Shown piece by piece: positions 26,301-41,300 of a stretch of 64,000 nt of DNA. The stretch comes from Paragonimus skrjabini miyazakii (lineage: Eukaryota > Platyhelminthes > Trematoda > Plagiorchiida > Troglotrematidae). Numbering within the stretch: the stretch's first letter is position 1; each line of letters opens with the position of its first letter. A model generated the notes under the pieces. It made no database searches. It was not told the origin of the DNA and worked only from the letters and a program-made list of their open reading frames with translations. The translations under genes were made by a program, and so were the position numbers. Location: positions 1 through 64,000 of the forward strand of contig JTDE01021434.1 in assembly GCA_014338405.1 (NCBI GenBank), in the 5' to 3' direction.

Positions 26301-29300
26301 AGCAGAAAATCTATGGCCATCCATTTTAGACAGGCTGATTAGTACTTTCTTCCGCTTGTAATACACGAAAAAAGATTTGCACGACGTATAACGTACTTTG
26401 AGGGAACTAACTGTGGAAAAGGAGTGTCCTTGTCATGGGGTACACTTCAAGTGAGCGGACGTATATTTTTTCCAATCGCTAGAGTTTCGTTTATTGTTCC
26501 AGTCGTAACGTTCGTTTTAACCCTTACAAGTTTGCTTGTTCCGTGATGTGTGTTATGCTCCTTACTGGGCTTTGGAAAAATTCACTGGAAAACACAACAG
26601 TATTATACATGTTTGGCTTTCCGAAACCTAAGTAATCTGGTTAGCTCTCTACTTGTTATTGGGCTTGTCTCCATTCAGTGGAATAACGAATGATCTTCCA
26701 CCCGAAGGCTAACTGTAAATCAAACAGTGTTTGTCCGAAAAATAAGCAGTCGCGGATTATGATCGGTAGTATTAATAGGCCATGGTGGATTAATAGTAGA
26801 AAGCCGAGTCTCTTATGAAATGCCATGCAAAAGGTTTTAAATGCCTCGACAGGGTAACATTAACGCGTAGACAACGTGCCGTTCATCTGTCTCCCGGAAA
26901 CTTTCGGTCTACGCCAACCGGTAAAATATCCTAGAGAGAGCGTACCGAACCTTGTGTTGATCATCGACTCCAACGGAAACTCAAGATGCACCGGGATATT
27001 TGAAGAGAGAAATACTTGTTGAACGAGAGTCAGTTCCCCGTACCCCGGTGGTGTAAAACGTTCAACTCATTCTACAGCTTCTTTGTTCCGTAATAGCTCC
27101 AGATTTGAGATAATGCTTCAATTGCTATATTTGCTAGTCGTCAGTGGCCAAGTCCAAAGTGTGAGTACTGGGCCAATAATTCGGTGTGAGCTTCTGTCGT
27201 CGCCGTGGCTAGCGAAGCGACCAACTTTCAGGCCGGATACCAGGCCGTATACACCATGGCGACCGGAAATGAGGGAATTTCTCGAGGGTAGACTAACACG
27301 TCCGGCGACCAAAATATTGATCATTCAGGAGGCGCGTAGGTACGACGACGGGCGCTTAACCGGTAGCAGATCAGATTCTTGATGCCTTCTCAAGGTTGTC
27401 TCCGCCATGGAGATGATATCGTCAGTCGTCAGCCGTGGGATGATTCACCAATGGGATGCAGATCGGTTGGTGGATCGATTAGACAGGCCGTTGCCGAACG
27501 AAATTCATGTAGATATGTGTATAGGGTAGATCACGGATTCCCACGTGTCATACTTTGTTACTTGGGTTAATTTTTCGAACACAGGACGGCCTATATACGT
27601 TCAGACGAGTAAAGACACTGTTGGAAAGTGCATGAAATGCACCTTCTCATGGTACTAAAAGTTTTTTTGTGGTTGACAATGCACAGTTTTGTGTGCATGA
27701 GCATATAGACTGAACAACGGGGAGACACTCCAAATTCGTGGTCCTGGAACGTTCCGGTATATCCGTAAAATATAGAATTTGCTTCAGACATGCTCGAATA
27801 AATCCAGGTTGGACACACGAGAAGGAAGTTGCACACAGAGAGCAGGTGTAAAATCAAAGCGTCGAAATGTATATCCGTTTACTGTCTGTTCAGTGACATG
27901 TTTATGGAGTTAGTTTTGTTAACAAAGATTCTAGAGAGGCAATCGATCGTACACTAATACCTGTAGCCGCTGTTAATATAAATATACAGAGACATTCGGT
28001 TACAAGCCAAGTGTAAAAAATCTAATCAGTAACGTCCAGAACGACCGCGACAAAGTTGCTAGCACTCCCAGCATAGTGTCCTAGGAAAAACAGTAACAAA
28101 TCTCCCTTCCGTTTCGTTCGAAGATTTAAGTGCACTTCATCTATCTATGTCATGTCATTAGCACCTAGAACTAAAAGATCTAGAAGTAGAGGGAATTTTA
28201 GCGTGTCGATGACCGTCATCAAGCTCTTTTCACAGAAGTAACCATATCCTAATACTTTGCGAGGTGTGAATTCGAGTGGTGTCCTACCAAAAATCCCTAT
28301 CCCTTGACAACTTCAGAAAATGAGACAAAACAATAAATGTTTCAGTGTCTGTCTGTAACAGTCGGCGTCTTGATTATCATCGAATATGACCCTTTTATTT
28401 GTTACACATGCCAGCAACAAGCGTTCACTACAGTACAATTACTAGAACCACGTTCCCTACCTCCGTAGTTAAAGTTAACCCATTGACATATACATGATTC
28501 TAAACTCCATGATTTATACTAGATTGCTTGAAATAAGTTTTATATTTCGATCATACAACTGTGATATGTGATCAGTCCATGAGGGTGCATCGAATGAAAT
28601 TGACATCTCGCGTCTATCAAAACAAAATTCATTACATTCTTGTGTGTTTGAGTAGACATCCACAAATGCATGGGATGGGTACTAGCCTGTGCTGCATGTC
28701 CAAAAATTAGGTCCCATCTGGTGCCTCGTTTACTAATACCAACCCGTGTGGACATAGTTCAGTAGCGTGATGGCGTGGAAGCTCAAACTGGTGTATGGGG
28801 GCCTGGGCCAGCAGATGTCATATGGCCTAGTTATTGATCAACATTGGATCACTAACGTCATGAGAAGTCAGCTGTCTCTGACATACTTAGTAGACTAATC
28901 AATCAGTTTCGACTGCTTTCTTCTATGGATAAAATCACTCACACTTTCAATTGGGCTATTTCGTATAATTGTAAAACATCAATGGCACTGACATGGGCGG
29001 TGACGACTTGCAGTACGTCGTCCTTCGCGTTATCGTAAATAGTGTGGAGTGTGATGCATCCTGGATTCAATTTCCTATCAGATATCCTAATCATCGATCG
29101 CATGCCCGAAGGCCTACTATCAAATTTTCGAGTTACCTTGCTTGCGCTTTCGCAGAATTCGAAATAGACAACAAACAGCTTTTATTCTCTGTTTCGTACT
29201 CAATTTCCCTGCCTTTGGTTGGCTCACCATAATCGTTGGATTGTCATTTTCCGTCTTCATCACGGTCGTGAGCATGATTTGAGGTAACGACTCAGGCCAT

Positions 29301-32300
29301 CAGAATTGCTTGACTAGTCTGCTAATCCTCTGCAATAATCGGTTACCAACGCAGATGTCGCCTCGAGCCTGGCCAATAATTGGAGTATCTCATGACGGCT
29401 GTTGATGCGAACTACTACATGTCGTTTTTTTAAATCTTGCCGTCACCACTACTTTATTAATCCAGGTGTGAGCGTGCTCGAGTGGTAATCAAGGCACCCG
29501 CGGAACGTACGGACGACTTTCTGAACGTACGATTCACCATTCTACTCAAAGAGTGAAATCGGCATTTGAACTACTGTGGCCTCAGACAGAAGGATAGTGC
29601 TTGAGTGCGGGCGTGCCCGATATGGGACTGTGTGGATACTTGAGGCACGCTCTCTATGCCGATGGCATGAAAAAAACGAGAGTGGTACGTGTTTTTGAGA
29701 CAGCTCGGTGTAGTGATCACAACTTTCGGTGTTCATTGTCTTCTTTGTGACATCCTTGGAACTGAGGCTGCAATGAATAGAGAATTCACCAGATAGGCTT
29801 TCAGTTATTGAATTGAAACACAACCTAACAGATCTGAATCTTATTCAGTCGAATTATGCCCTGGTGGTTCAGGTTGCCATGATAATGTTTCACTGCGTAA
29901 TATCAAAAATTCTCCTAATCCCCGGTAGACTTTTAACCTTGTGTTATCTTTTTGTCAAATCTAATCATTTAAGTTGTCAACAATATGTATAGATGGTTTT
30001 ACAGTACATATTCGCAAATCTCTCCTTACATCGCATTTCCAAAGTCTGTCAATTCTGCCCTTCTGTTTACGCAACTGACATAGATGTGCTATAGTCGTAA
30101 CAAACAGGTAAGGTCCAGGGTGATATGTGCTAACCATCATTAGTCCACTTCATTCGGATTCCACCAGCTAGTGTGTAACAACTGAAACAGGACACATTTG
30201 GCAGGGCCAATCTGACTCACTGCCATAGGGGATCAAACACAACGTTTTATAATTCAATGCAATCGCTGTTGTTGATTTTCCTTTGACGCCTAGACATTGT
30301 AAAGGGTTTGGATTGGACAAACGCGAGCAGACTGGTATGTCAGCGTGGAAACCAATCAGGATGGCACGCTGCTCCTGTATCGGGTTTTGTTATAAAGAGT
30401 GTCGGATTAAAACAAGTTGTTTAAGTGTTTCACGCGTTAAAACAAACGAGCTACAAGCGGAATGGAGCCGACCAATGGGAAAGCTGAAGCATCAGCCCCA
30501 ATTGTATTTCTTCATTTCACTGACGCGTCTTGTCTATAAAATAACCAATAGAAACTCAATAAACTGAGATTTGCTTTGTGCCACGAAGACTGGTTTTTGT
30601 TTTCGTTCCGGGAGGCAGTGATTTTTCAACAGACATGATATGGGTTTCTGACACGCACTCTCATCAGTTCATCTGATCGCTGTTTCGACTGGTCTTCAAG
30701 AAACACCGAACTGAAACAGCATTAAAACGGCTGTAAAATGCTTCGTTCTAACTTATTACAAGTAGCGTAGCTCACCACTAACTGCAGTAATTCTTCTTCT
30801 TTCGCTTCCTTATTTAAGCTTCATGTCTCCAGCTGCAAGAAACCACGATATTCATCTTTTTAATGAGATTCAGGGAGTCTTTAAAATTCGGCGATCTAAT
30901 ATCCGAATTTGCCCACTCTAAGCACGCCAGTAGTTTACCAATATTCATTACCACTCGACATGGTGTTCTCCGATGGTTGCTCTGTGAAACAATAACATTC
31001 AACTTAACTCACCTAAAACATCACAAACCCTCTTTAATATGGTGTTATATCGCGGAAGTCAGTGACACAATGCTAGACGATGAAGTTTAAAATCTGCACG
31101 GGTACGGTGGACGAGGTATGATCTACCTCCCAAAGTGTGGTGAGTGAAGTGGCCAACAATCGACGTTTGACGACAGAATATGTTGTCACAAGAAATGAGT
31201 CACTTTTGTCAACTGGTATCTACACCTATCTTTAATTTTGGGGTCTAGTACATAAGGATGAAAATTTGCTCAGCAGGTACAATAAAAACCCATTTTGACT
31301 TGTATCAGCTTGAATTGCCTTGACTTTCCGATCAAATTTCTCATTTCAAATTAAGCATATACCAAAAAATGATAGGCCGAACTTGTCCTGTAACCACTCT
31401 ACCCGGACCGTCCAGATGCTTCCATTGCAGAAGCGTGACTCTGAGATTCATTTTTGCTTCCTTCGGTGGGATTGATCAGTATAACTTCCGTCCCCTTCCA
31501 TCAAGCAAAATACGAAGGTAATCGTTGTCTACCGACAACTTTAAATGGTGGTAATTAAATAAATAAATAAATAAATAGAGACGGTCGGACAGTTTGTGGG
31601 CAAGTACACATTCACACTAAGCAATATGTCATCAACACTGCGGCAACTGGAGGGGTTTCTCTAACAGTCGAACTTGTGGAATTAATGATAAAAAATGAAC
31701 TGGCTCGATCTCAGTGCTAACCTCAACGCAGTGGAAACAAAAGACCACCAGCCGTGAATACACCTAAGAGTTCATTGTACCCCTGGTTACAAGTACTTTC
31801 ATAGGTGGCAATACGTAAGGTAATTGCTTCATCAGTGCAGAAAGAAAACACATGTTGTAATATGTTAACATTTTGTTTACTCGTAAACTTAAAACATGCG
31901 GGTTGTGTACGACACACAGATGGAGACAAACAGGGTATGGGCACGCATACAGTCACACCACGTATTGTGTCACAAACATCACGGTAACCCTACGGGTTGC
32001 TTCAACCATTTTTGTGCGCACAACATCGGCTGGTGAGTTCTGATCAGCATAGCTCCGCTGAAGGCCACTAGCTTTGGGTTCTGATGGCGTAACAATATTT
32101 CGTACGAGCTAATTAGGTCACTCTGGTGTCCGGATGTCATGAGGTGTCTGGCATTCGATGATGCGGGATTTCGAGCAACGGATTCATTGGTTTGAAGTTA
32201 TTGTGTCACGAGGCATTTTAACCAGTTCGGGACGTGGTCTGCCACTCGCTGAGATATGTTCCGTCTGTTGTGGGCCAAGAACACGGATGGCTCAAAGGTT

Positions 32301-35300
32301 GTTTATTTAGGAAACTAACACGGGTTAGGTTTTCAAACAAGACAAGAAACAAAAACACATTTGCATATGGCAATCGTCGTAGAAGGTCTCGGCTTCTATG
32401 GACTCTAATGCTCAGCTCCTTTGCGTAGGCAGAACTATTCCATGTTATATTGCACTGTTGTGTTGGTGAGATGTTTCTTCCAGTGTTTTTCCTGTGGCTA
32501 CTTTGACGGAAAAATCTATGCTGTTACCCCACTGCTGAATAGTGGTGGTGTGAGTAGTATGGGGCGATCGCTCGTCCTCATTAAACCGCCTATATAAATG
32601 TCATTGCAACTGCTAGTAAACTGTGAGTATGCTTAACTGGTCCTTTGGTGATGTGAATTAGGCGCAACTGGGTAGCCGTATACGCACTGGATAGGGCAAA
32701 CTTCAAGTTGTTTCTAATATCTTTCCTTTACAGCTCGCATGTTTTGCGTTTACGACTGATGAGAATAAACGCGATGTTTACTTGTTGTTGTTTCTGTTCT
32801 GATACAACTGTTAAAAGGGACGCGGTATTTCAATCAAGTAAATGGGATTAGCAAAAGTGGGAAAGTGACGGGTGTGATATGAGTATTGCTCAGTAAAACA
32901 TTCTATGGCTTTTATATATCGGAAGCTATTTTCCAAGCGATTAACAGCCACCAGTGTAATATGAAAAAGTGCATTTTCAGTTCGTACTTGAAAATCGGTA
33001 TGATTTTAGGCCTAAGTTTCAGGCGAAACGGAAAACTATTATTCCCTCATTACGACTTTGAGTATTAAACCTAACATGCTTATTATGCACGATAGTGATA
33101 CCATTTCGTACACTCATTAGTTACACCAAATAGTATGCGATATCATCGTGATCATTACCAAAGAATGTTGTTGCAAATATATTGACAGAACCGGTTTACG
33201 CCTCATGATTTGTGGCTTCATTCACACATACTCCGTACCTGCGATACAATTGGAGGATTACAACCGAAGAAGGCGTAAGTAATGCGAGATTCATTCAGTT
33301 GAGTTCCACTTAACTGAACCGTAGGTGTGAACAGTTGAGTCCGGCAACATAGTACAGACGAATCTCACAAATGCAAAAGTACGAGGAAGCTGGACAAATT
33401 GAGTTCATCTACTTATTGGTCTGTCAATAGTCAGACTGTAGTGGTTAGTGAGCAGACATCAGTTGATTCAATGTACAAAGAAATACTGCACGGTTTAGGA
33501 TATGTAACACTTGGCTTCCATTTCCAGGACCGAACGAGCCCCATAGTTTACTTTCACATAAACCTTATGGTTGCAATCTCATTCCACTGTTAACTAAGGC
33601 TACAGAACCAATTGTCGTATGTAAAAGATTTGTGGAAAAGTTGACAGTTTGACCCCAGAGTTCCACACAATGAGTTACCTGCCGGTTAATTAGCATTGAA
33701 TATTAAAACAATCGATTCGATACTTGACATCCCACCTTCGGAGATATTTATAATCACAGTAATTTTTTTGTTAAAATTCAGAACATTGAAGAACTCGTGT
33801 CGCAAGCAATTCCGAAAGAAATTCGACTAAATCGCGATCTAAATCTAGAAGATGCAATAAGTAAGTTGACGCATATTTTTTAAAACTGTTCTCAGTTTGC
33901 ATAGTTAAGTGAAGAAGAGCTTTTTGTAAACTTTAACCCCGGAATAAATATTGTTGTCTTCTATCAAGTACATGGTGTAGTCTGTGTATTTACATATACA
34001 CACACGACATACTCACTTAGTCATTCGATCTTTTCGGTAATTGATTCTTTCTTGGCAATTCGAAAACAAGCATTTTTTTGCAACAGATGAACTGATAACT
34101 TTTGAAAGCATCCAGCCACAATTTGGTGGAACTAACAGTATGGAGTAATGATTCTATACAAAATAGGGAATATAGTCACAGTGAAATTGTACAGGTATCT
34201 CATACACCATGCTTATGCAAGTTATTTGTAAGGATTGAGGTGGCCATTTTGTTTCAGAACTTCGATACATTTATTGAGTATACCTCTGACGAGATTGTTC
34301 TATTTTGGAACGCAAACTCCTCCATCCTCTTCTCTAAGTGACTGCAATTTCGGCCGTCGAGTTGTGTGCCCTTGAGCATCGATGTACAATTGGCGAGCTA
34401 ACAAGCCCTACGTAATTTCTGAGGGAAGAAAGTATTTATTTCAAAATCTTAAACCATGAAGGTAAATGCAAGGCCCTTGTACTGTAAACTTTACAACTTG
34501 GCGTATTGTCCCGTTGTATAACGATGGTTTTTTTCAGTATAGGGGAATGAAAAGCAATAGAAAGCGCTCCATCATTTCAACTCCACGACTGGCGTTTCGA
34601 GTACTCTATTACATGTTCAGTTTGCTCAAGTCCAAATTTGAAAATGAAGCATATGCAATTTGCAAATAACTGCTGCTGCACATTTTTTGACCAAAAATCA
34701 CGTCAGTAGTGTCGGCACACGTGTACATTATGTTTCACGCTGCTGGTGCAAATGGAATGCGACTGGTGAGTTCAGTAAAAATGATGTTAACTTACAATAG
34801 GAAACACTTCATCCACCACTGTTAGGAGTCGAAATCATTCGGTGTTTAGCCCACACCGACATACTATCACTGTTCGCATTACTACAACCCCGACCCTGTT
34901 CCACACTATCTATCGGATTATGAACCGTCCAAAAATGGAGTGCAAAAACATGACTTGCTTCAGATTCTACGGAAAAAAATAAATTTTGATCAGCCTTCTA
35001 ATGATTTGTAAATCGTTTGGTGAAAGAATCATCGTGATGACACAATCCTTTAGAGAAATGTGGTAATTTTACCTTATCCATTTGCACTCACCGGGCACAC
35101 ATGCTAGTTCCCAGTCCCATTGTCAGTTAAACTCCGTTGGATAAGTCAATATGCGTCAGATTCTCAGTATTCCTCTTCACCGACAAAGCGCTTGATTCGC
35201 AGGTTAGTCATGCTCAAATGGATACGTGCTGTGGTTTGGTTCCGATAAAAAAACGTTCACAAACTAATGTGGCTAATTGTATTGAAACAAATCCGTGTGT

Positions 35301-38300
35301 TTTAAGTTGCAAACAGTAGTCAAAACAATTCTCAACGGAGCCATGTTGTTAAAGCCAATCCGATCAAATATCAAGGTTGACAACAACGCTAGCACATGAG
35401 CGCACATCTCAAGCAGGGAATGGCAGGATTCCTGAATTTTCAAAATCAGGCTTACCATTCCAAACTCATGTTAGGTTAGACAGCTTCCGTTAAGGCTTAC
35501 CTGAATCAGACAGCGACATACAAACATTTGCCGAACTAAAGTACTAAATATCAAGTGCATAATTCGGAGTGAAGTTCACGTGATAGGTAGTCACAAAAAA
35601 TCGAATTTTGTTTGATTATCAAGTTAAAGCATGCGTTTAATAGAGCGCTTAGAAGGTAAAAACAGACGAATAAATGCAAATGCATTAAGTAACCATACCG
35701 GGTTCTCCGTCAACGTGTTTATTAGTTGTGTTTACACTTAGCTAGCTTATGCGAATATCACATGCATCTAAATAATGCGTAGTCAATTAAACAATCCAAC
35801 GGAGAAATTTTTCGCTAAGCTTAAAATCGCGACCAAAGCTCGTTTCCTTCCGTGAACCCTAACTTGAATTCATGTGTATCGGATTGTCACATGACTACAG
35901 AGTGTCGATACCATTATTACAGTATATATATGACATTGTGTTCCAATTTATTCTACTTTTTGAAATGTGCTTTATATGGTCAGCATACTTTTACGTTTAC
36001 CGACCTTGCACTGCACAGTGTAGACTCAGAAGTAACTTCAGTGCTCCTTTTATTCCCCTCCGTTCAGTTTTTGTAATATTTATAAACTCTTCATCATAAG
36101 TAAATCCCGGATTTGCGCAGAACCTGAAAAGCACATGTAACGAACGCTTTCTGTTGGACAAACCTCTAACTTTTATTATACACATATATACAAAACATAA
36201 TAAAAACCAAAATGCGCCATAGCAAATTAGATGAAAAAGGTTGAGGGTTATACATGACAAAAAAGTAGAAAAAAGAAGGGAATGAAAAAAAATATAATCT
36301 GGGCAAACAAAGATTCGCAACAGAAGTGTTACCAACACCCATTCATTGCCTTGTCTGACAAGGTCCTCAACCAAAGATGTTAGGTGTCCTTTGAATTCCA
36401 GCCAAGAATTTGTAGCATTCTATAGTAGGAAGATCCAAATTATTGTATTCATGCTCCGAACCCCAGTCGTACGCTAGTTACCGGGCTACGGCTTTCAGCC
36501 CAATACACCTCTAAAACACACCACGGGTTGTCAAGCGATGAGTTAGCGTTCGCAAGACGTGGCCACGTCAACAAAACTTAGGAGAAGAGACCATTGTGTT
36601 CAAGAGGCGATGGAGTCTGTCCATCCCGAAGCCACGTCGGTGAGTTTCGTTATCGCGGACCCACTGTTAACACCACACGCCACATAAGCTTTTGAGAAAT
36701 CAGTGGTTAGGAAAATTAACCCTCTGTAAGCATCCTTCACACGAATTAGGCCGATTCCGCAGCCTCATAAGGAGACTGCTATTACATTGGCACTATACAT
36801 CTCGACCTGTATCCTCAATTCTAGGTCAATCTTTACTAATCTATTTCATATTTGACAAAGGAAAGTAGCTCCCAAAAATCTAAAGAGTGCCTATATAATG
36901 AGACCTTGGGAGTGGCTTTGATCTATGGTTACATAACGTGACAGCTTAACCAGTTGACCAATAAAGCTCGTATTCAGTCGAGCATTGGACAGTACCATGG
37001 GATTCAGATCAGGACTGAATACTCGATAGAGATGATCAGGCTAATTCCCTCACCCAGTATTTGACGACAGAACGACCCCTTCCTCTACTTGTCTACCTTC
37101 CGTCCTCTTGTTGCGTGTGAAGATGTGTATGTTCATTGCAGTGTTCCAACTTTCATTGACGTTTTCTAAAGTGTTACTAATCAGTAGTCTGGCAGACTTA
37201 ATGGTTTAGATGAGACCCAATTGGGAAAAATCAGGGTTTCGGCGGGATTCAAGTCAACGACAGAAACAGAGTGTCCAAGCTCGGCAAGCGTTTCATCGGC
37301 TACGCTACGAAGCCGGACCGGCAGTTCGGAAATTTCACATTTAAATCCTGGTATCCACCCATCCTACTGTCTCATAAGGAATTCATCAAATGTTTTACAG
37401 CTTCGAATGCCCTGACAAGTAGTGTCACCCACCACCCCTACACTTTGGGGTTCTGTCAGCCAAGTCACCTGACTGTCACAGCTGCTCCAAGTTTATGTCG
37501 AGAATGAAATTCAACTTCTGAAGAAGCATCAACAGCCCGCGCCCTCTGGTTTCAGTGACCAGCCTGAAGTTTTGGCAACAAGGAATGTCCACCTACCACA
37601 CGCTTATGTATAATTCAATCCTTCATGTTCCTAAACCTTAATCAATGCCACATAGTCGGTAGTTTGACATGTCACCGGCGTTCCTTTGCAGGCCTACAAG
37701 TCCAAACAACTTGCCCGTCACGTCACGGCGTGATCTGTTGAGGTGAATTCGGCGGTCTGTGTGAAATTGTACGATGGAAGTGATTTACAATCAAATTCAG
37801 GCGGTCCGCACTTAACATGGGAGACCAGCTGCCGATTACACGAATTTGACAATCGCGAGAACACCTGCAATGAACGCACTCGAGCTGAAGGCGGTCTTAC
37901 GACGAAAACATTCGTCAAATATTCATCGTGCATATTAGGCTTAGAGCTGAGTACTGACCACAATGGGCTACCGACGATTAAAACTGCTCGGTGTTAGGGT
38001 GAACTGCGGACTGTCCCAGGAGGCGCTGCGTACCTTTACTGGTCTATTGTATGTCTGCAGGCCGTATGTAAATAAACAGTCCTTTACAATCCTTCGAAAT
38101 GATACGTTCGACGTGACTATCTTCAACAATACTATCAGTCGGAACAGGGTTCGTTAGATACAAAGAAACCTGCAATATGACGACAAAAGCAGGCACCTTG
38201 TGGAGATCACTCGATAGAAATTTCTGAGGCTTTCATCACTAATTTTAGGAGAACCTATCATATCGGTTTTGCAATGATCGATACAAACTTATAAGCTTTA

Positions 38301-41300
38301 CTCTAAGCAGATAAGTGCCCCATCTGGAATGAAATGTGCCCACACTACGTCATAATTCATGGGATGTGGTCATTCTTTGTCTGCTGGTGTCATTTTGAGA
38401 ACGATTGGTGGCCTACGACATAAAGGATACCATGTAGAAATTGATAACTACTTTGAAAGTTCTTTTTTGGTGGATTTACTATTAGAGAAAGGAACTGCTT
38501 TATCGAAAAGTCTCCTTTAAAACTACAAGAGGTTTACACATAAGTGCTCTCAGTGTATGTGACTTTTTCTTTCACCGTGAGTAGAATGCTATCGCAGTCG
38601 AGTTTTATGGTAAGAATATGCATGGGATTGGGTTAATGGATAACAGGCCTTAACTACAAGTTTGTCGACGATTATCCATTGCTGTGTGAAGGATTTTATT
38701 GCACATTGCAGCTTCAAGTGGCTGCATTTGTTACAATGAAGCTATGGAGGTATCAAAGCGTTTCGTTATGGGGTTGATTAAGACGTTGATTAGAAAACAT
38801 GGTTCATCCCCGGATTTCCCGCCGTTTTTGAAACTTACTACCGTCACCTCCGTTAGTAGAGTAGTGTATCGAAAATAAGATCACTTTCACTTGTATTTTG
38901 TGTAAAAATAAAACTTCTGTTCGTTTCATGTCATCGTTTATTGTTACGAACACATGGAATGTCGTTCTGCAAGCTATGTTGTAGCCTTCGACTTATTGCC
39001 GCTTCCCTCATTCAGTAACTCGACTGGAATATATTTTACATGAAACATGATGACACACGAAGGTGTTGATATTTCAACAGTTCCGTTTTTTATTCAGAGC
39101 TTTATGTTACAGTAAGCGGTTTTATGACCCTTTCCAAGGGTTATTTTTAAATTGGCCTGTTTTTCAATGTAACTGGCGAGGTACTTATACACATGACGGC
39201 TTGTTCCAATTGCCGAAGATTTTTTTATTCCTATTCCAGTCGTCGACACTGACATTGTTAAAGAATTTTAGAAAAGATGTAAATTACGAATTTCGTTTCT
39301 CTTAATGTCTGGGATGTGGACTTAAATAATGGAGTTGTATATTAGTAGAGCGAAACGATTAATCGCCGTCAAGCGCTTCCTATGTCAGTGTCACAGACAA
39401 GTGGCGTAAAATCCGAGGTAAACAGATGAGGACTGGCCTTAGAGAAATGAAGTTATTCGATCAAAAACCGTTGGTCATGTTCGTCTCCTGTGATGAGTTC
39501 ACGTTGTTCCCTAGATTCGGTAGCTGGAGACATAAGCACAGATTGTGGTTAATCAGGCTCACTGGCATTGATGATGCTATGGACTGATTAAGTGATTGAT
39601 AAAACGGATGCAGTTAGTGAGATTGACGGTAAAAACCCGTATGAAAGGTCTCACACGGATAATAGTTTATACTCACTTGGAATTTGTATGATTCCATTTG
39701 GTGCAGACAGTTCAGAGTTGAAAGACGGAACATAAAGAAATTGTCGCTAATTACTCAGATAATACTCCTTTTTTTCTTACTTGTTTTCTTTCCAGCCATA
39801 TAACAGTTGAGCAATAACGTGACTCTCTGATGGACTGTTGACCATACTGCTTCTGTTGTTGTTGTTGGTGATGGTGTCGTTGCTGTTTTTGCAGTTTTTG
39901 TCTCCGTAGCTGGTGTTACTACCGACGAAGATGAGGATGATGATGATACTGATGATGATGATGATGATGATGAAGAAGTCGTATACCAAGTCCCTAAACA
40001 CCAAAACGACGATAACACAACAATCAATTTGTATCTGTTGCAACTGTTTACAATGCAGAATGTTAAAAGTCATGCTGAAGTTATTTTGCAGCCCTTTTCA
40101 CTGTACCATTTCCCCTGCCAACAGGCGAGAATGCATTGCTTCAGCGTATCGAGACGATAATGAACAAGAACCAAGTTTGGCGATCCTACATTGGCCAAGG
40201 ATACTACGGTACGCTGACTCCTACGCCCATTCTGCGCAACATATTTGAAAATCCGGGTTGGTAAGTTGTGCACTATGGGCTAGACGTTTTATTCAAATTA
40301 CGATGTTGGAATTCGTGATTTGGGCGTTTCAGTGTACCTTCAATCGTATGCTACACTTCGATTTTACATCATCCTACCACATTTTGACCGGTCGTGCATA
40401 CATTGTGTTCGTCGCAAGCACGTGTGTACAGCGAAAGACACGCCCTATCCTTATCATAAGGAATTCAGTTGATTTTTTTCACAATCGTGCCGCTGACAGA
40501 GACTGATATTCACTTAATCGTGACAAATCTATGTTAGCCCTTTCTAAATCGAACTACGCCTGGTCTCACGTCAGCAAACTCAACTGCACACGAATCTATT
40601 CGCGTCCCGATACAATGGTTTCGATGTATTTTTGCGTATACAATTTGTTACATCATAATTCTGTCACAAATAAAACATTTGGTTGATGACCGTTGTACGT
40701 GCATGCTGGAGTAGACTGAATAAACAGACTGCCAGTTCCGGTTTCGATCAATGTGAATGTGGATGCGTCACTGTTAGTAAATTTTGATGGAAACCTGATC
40801 GATTGACTGGCTATGCAAACCACTATTTGACGTCGTTTTAAGATGCAACCTCAAGAATGAGGGTAGAAATGTAATGTCAAAATCCTCCCATGTTGAACAT
40901 TGAACCGATAAAGTTACAGTCTATGATTGACTTCATGCAATGGTGTATTCTGACTGTTATAGTGCTGTGAGCCAAGAACGCGGATGGCGCAATGGTTGTC
41001 TATTCAGTAAATCAATACATGGGTTATGCGCTTCAACATGATTACAAACAAATAGACTCGTCTGCGTATGACACGTGTCTCAGAACGTAACGGTTGAAAC
41101 GGTCACCAATGCCTCGTTCCTGTATGTATCGAGAACCATCTGATGCGATGCTGCACTCCGATGTTTCCCTGCTGCTGCCTCATTACTGCATAGTAGCGGT
41201 TTGGATGGTATAATGAACTCACTTGTCATCACTTCACTAGTAGCGATGTAGCATTAAAAGTTTCTTTGGGCGAGGGTTGTATGTTGGTCATTCAGAGAGG

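Noticed and set aside
27083..27382. Possible small secreted protein with a signal-peptide-like start
   Set aside because: No domain, no splice evidence, GC-rich intronic context and an equally open antisense frame; more likely chance or old element sequence.
39755..40073. Poly-Ser/poly-Ile minus-strand frames
   Set aside because: Produced by the ATG microsatellite read in different frames.
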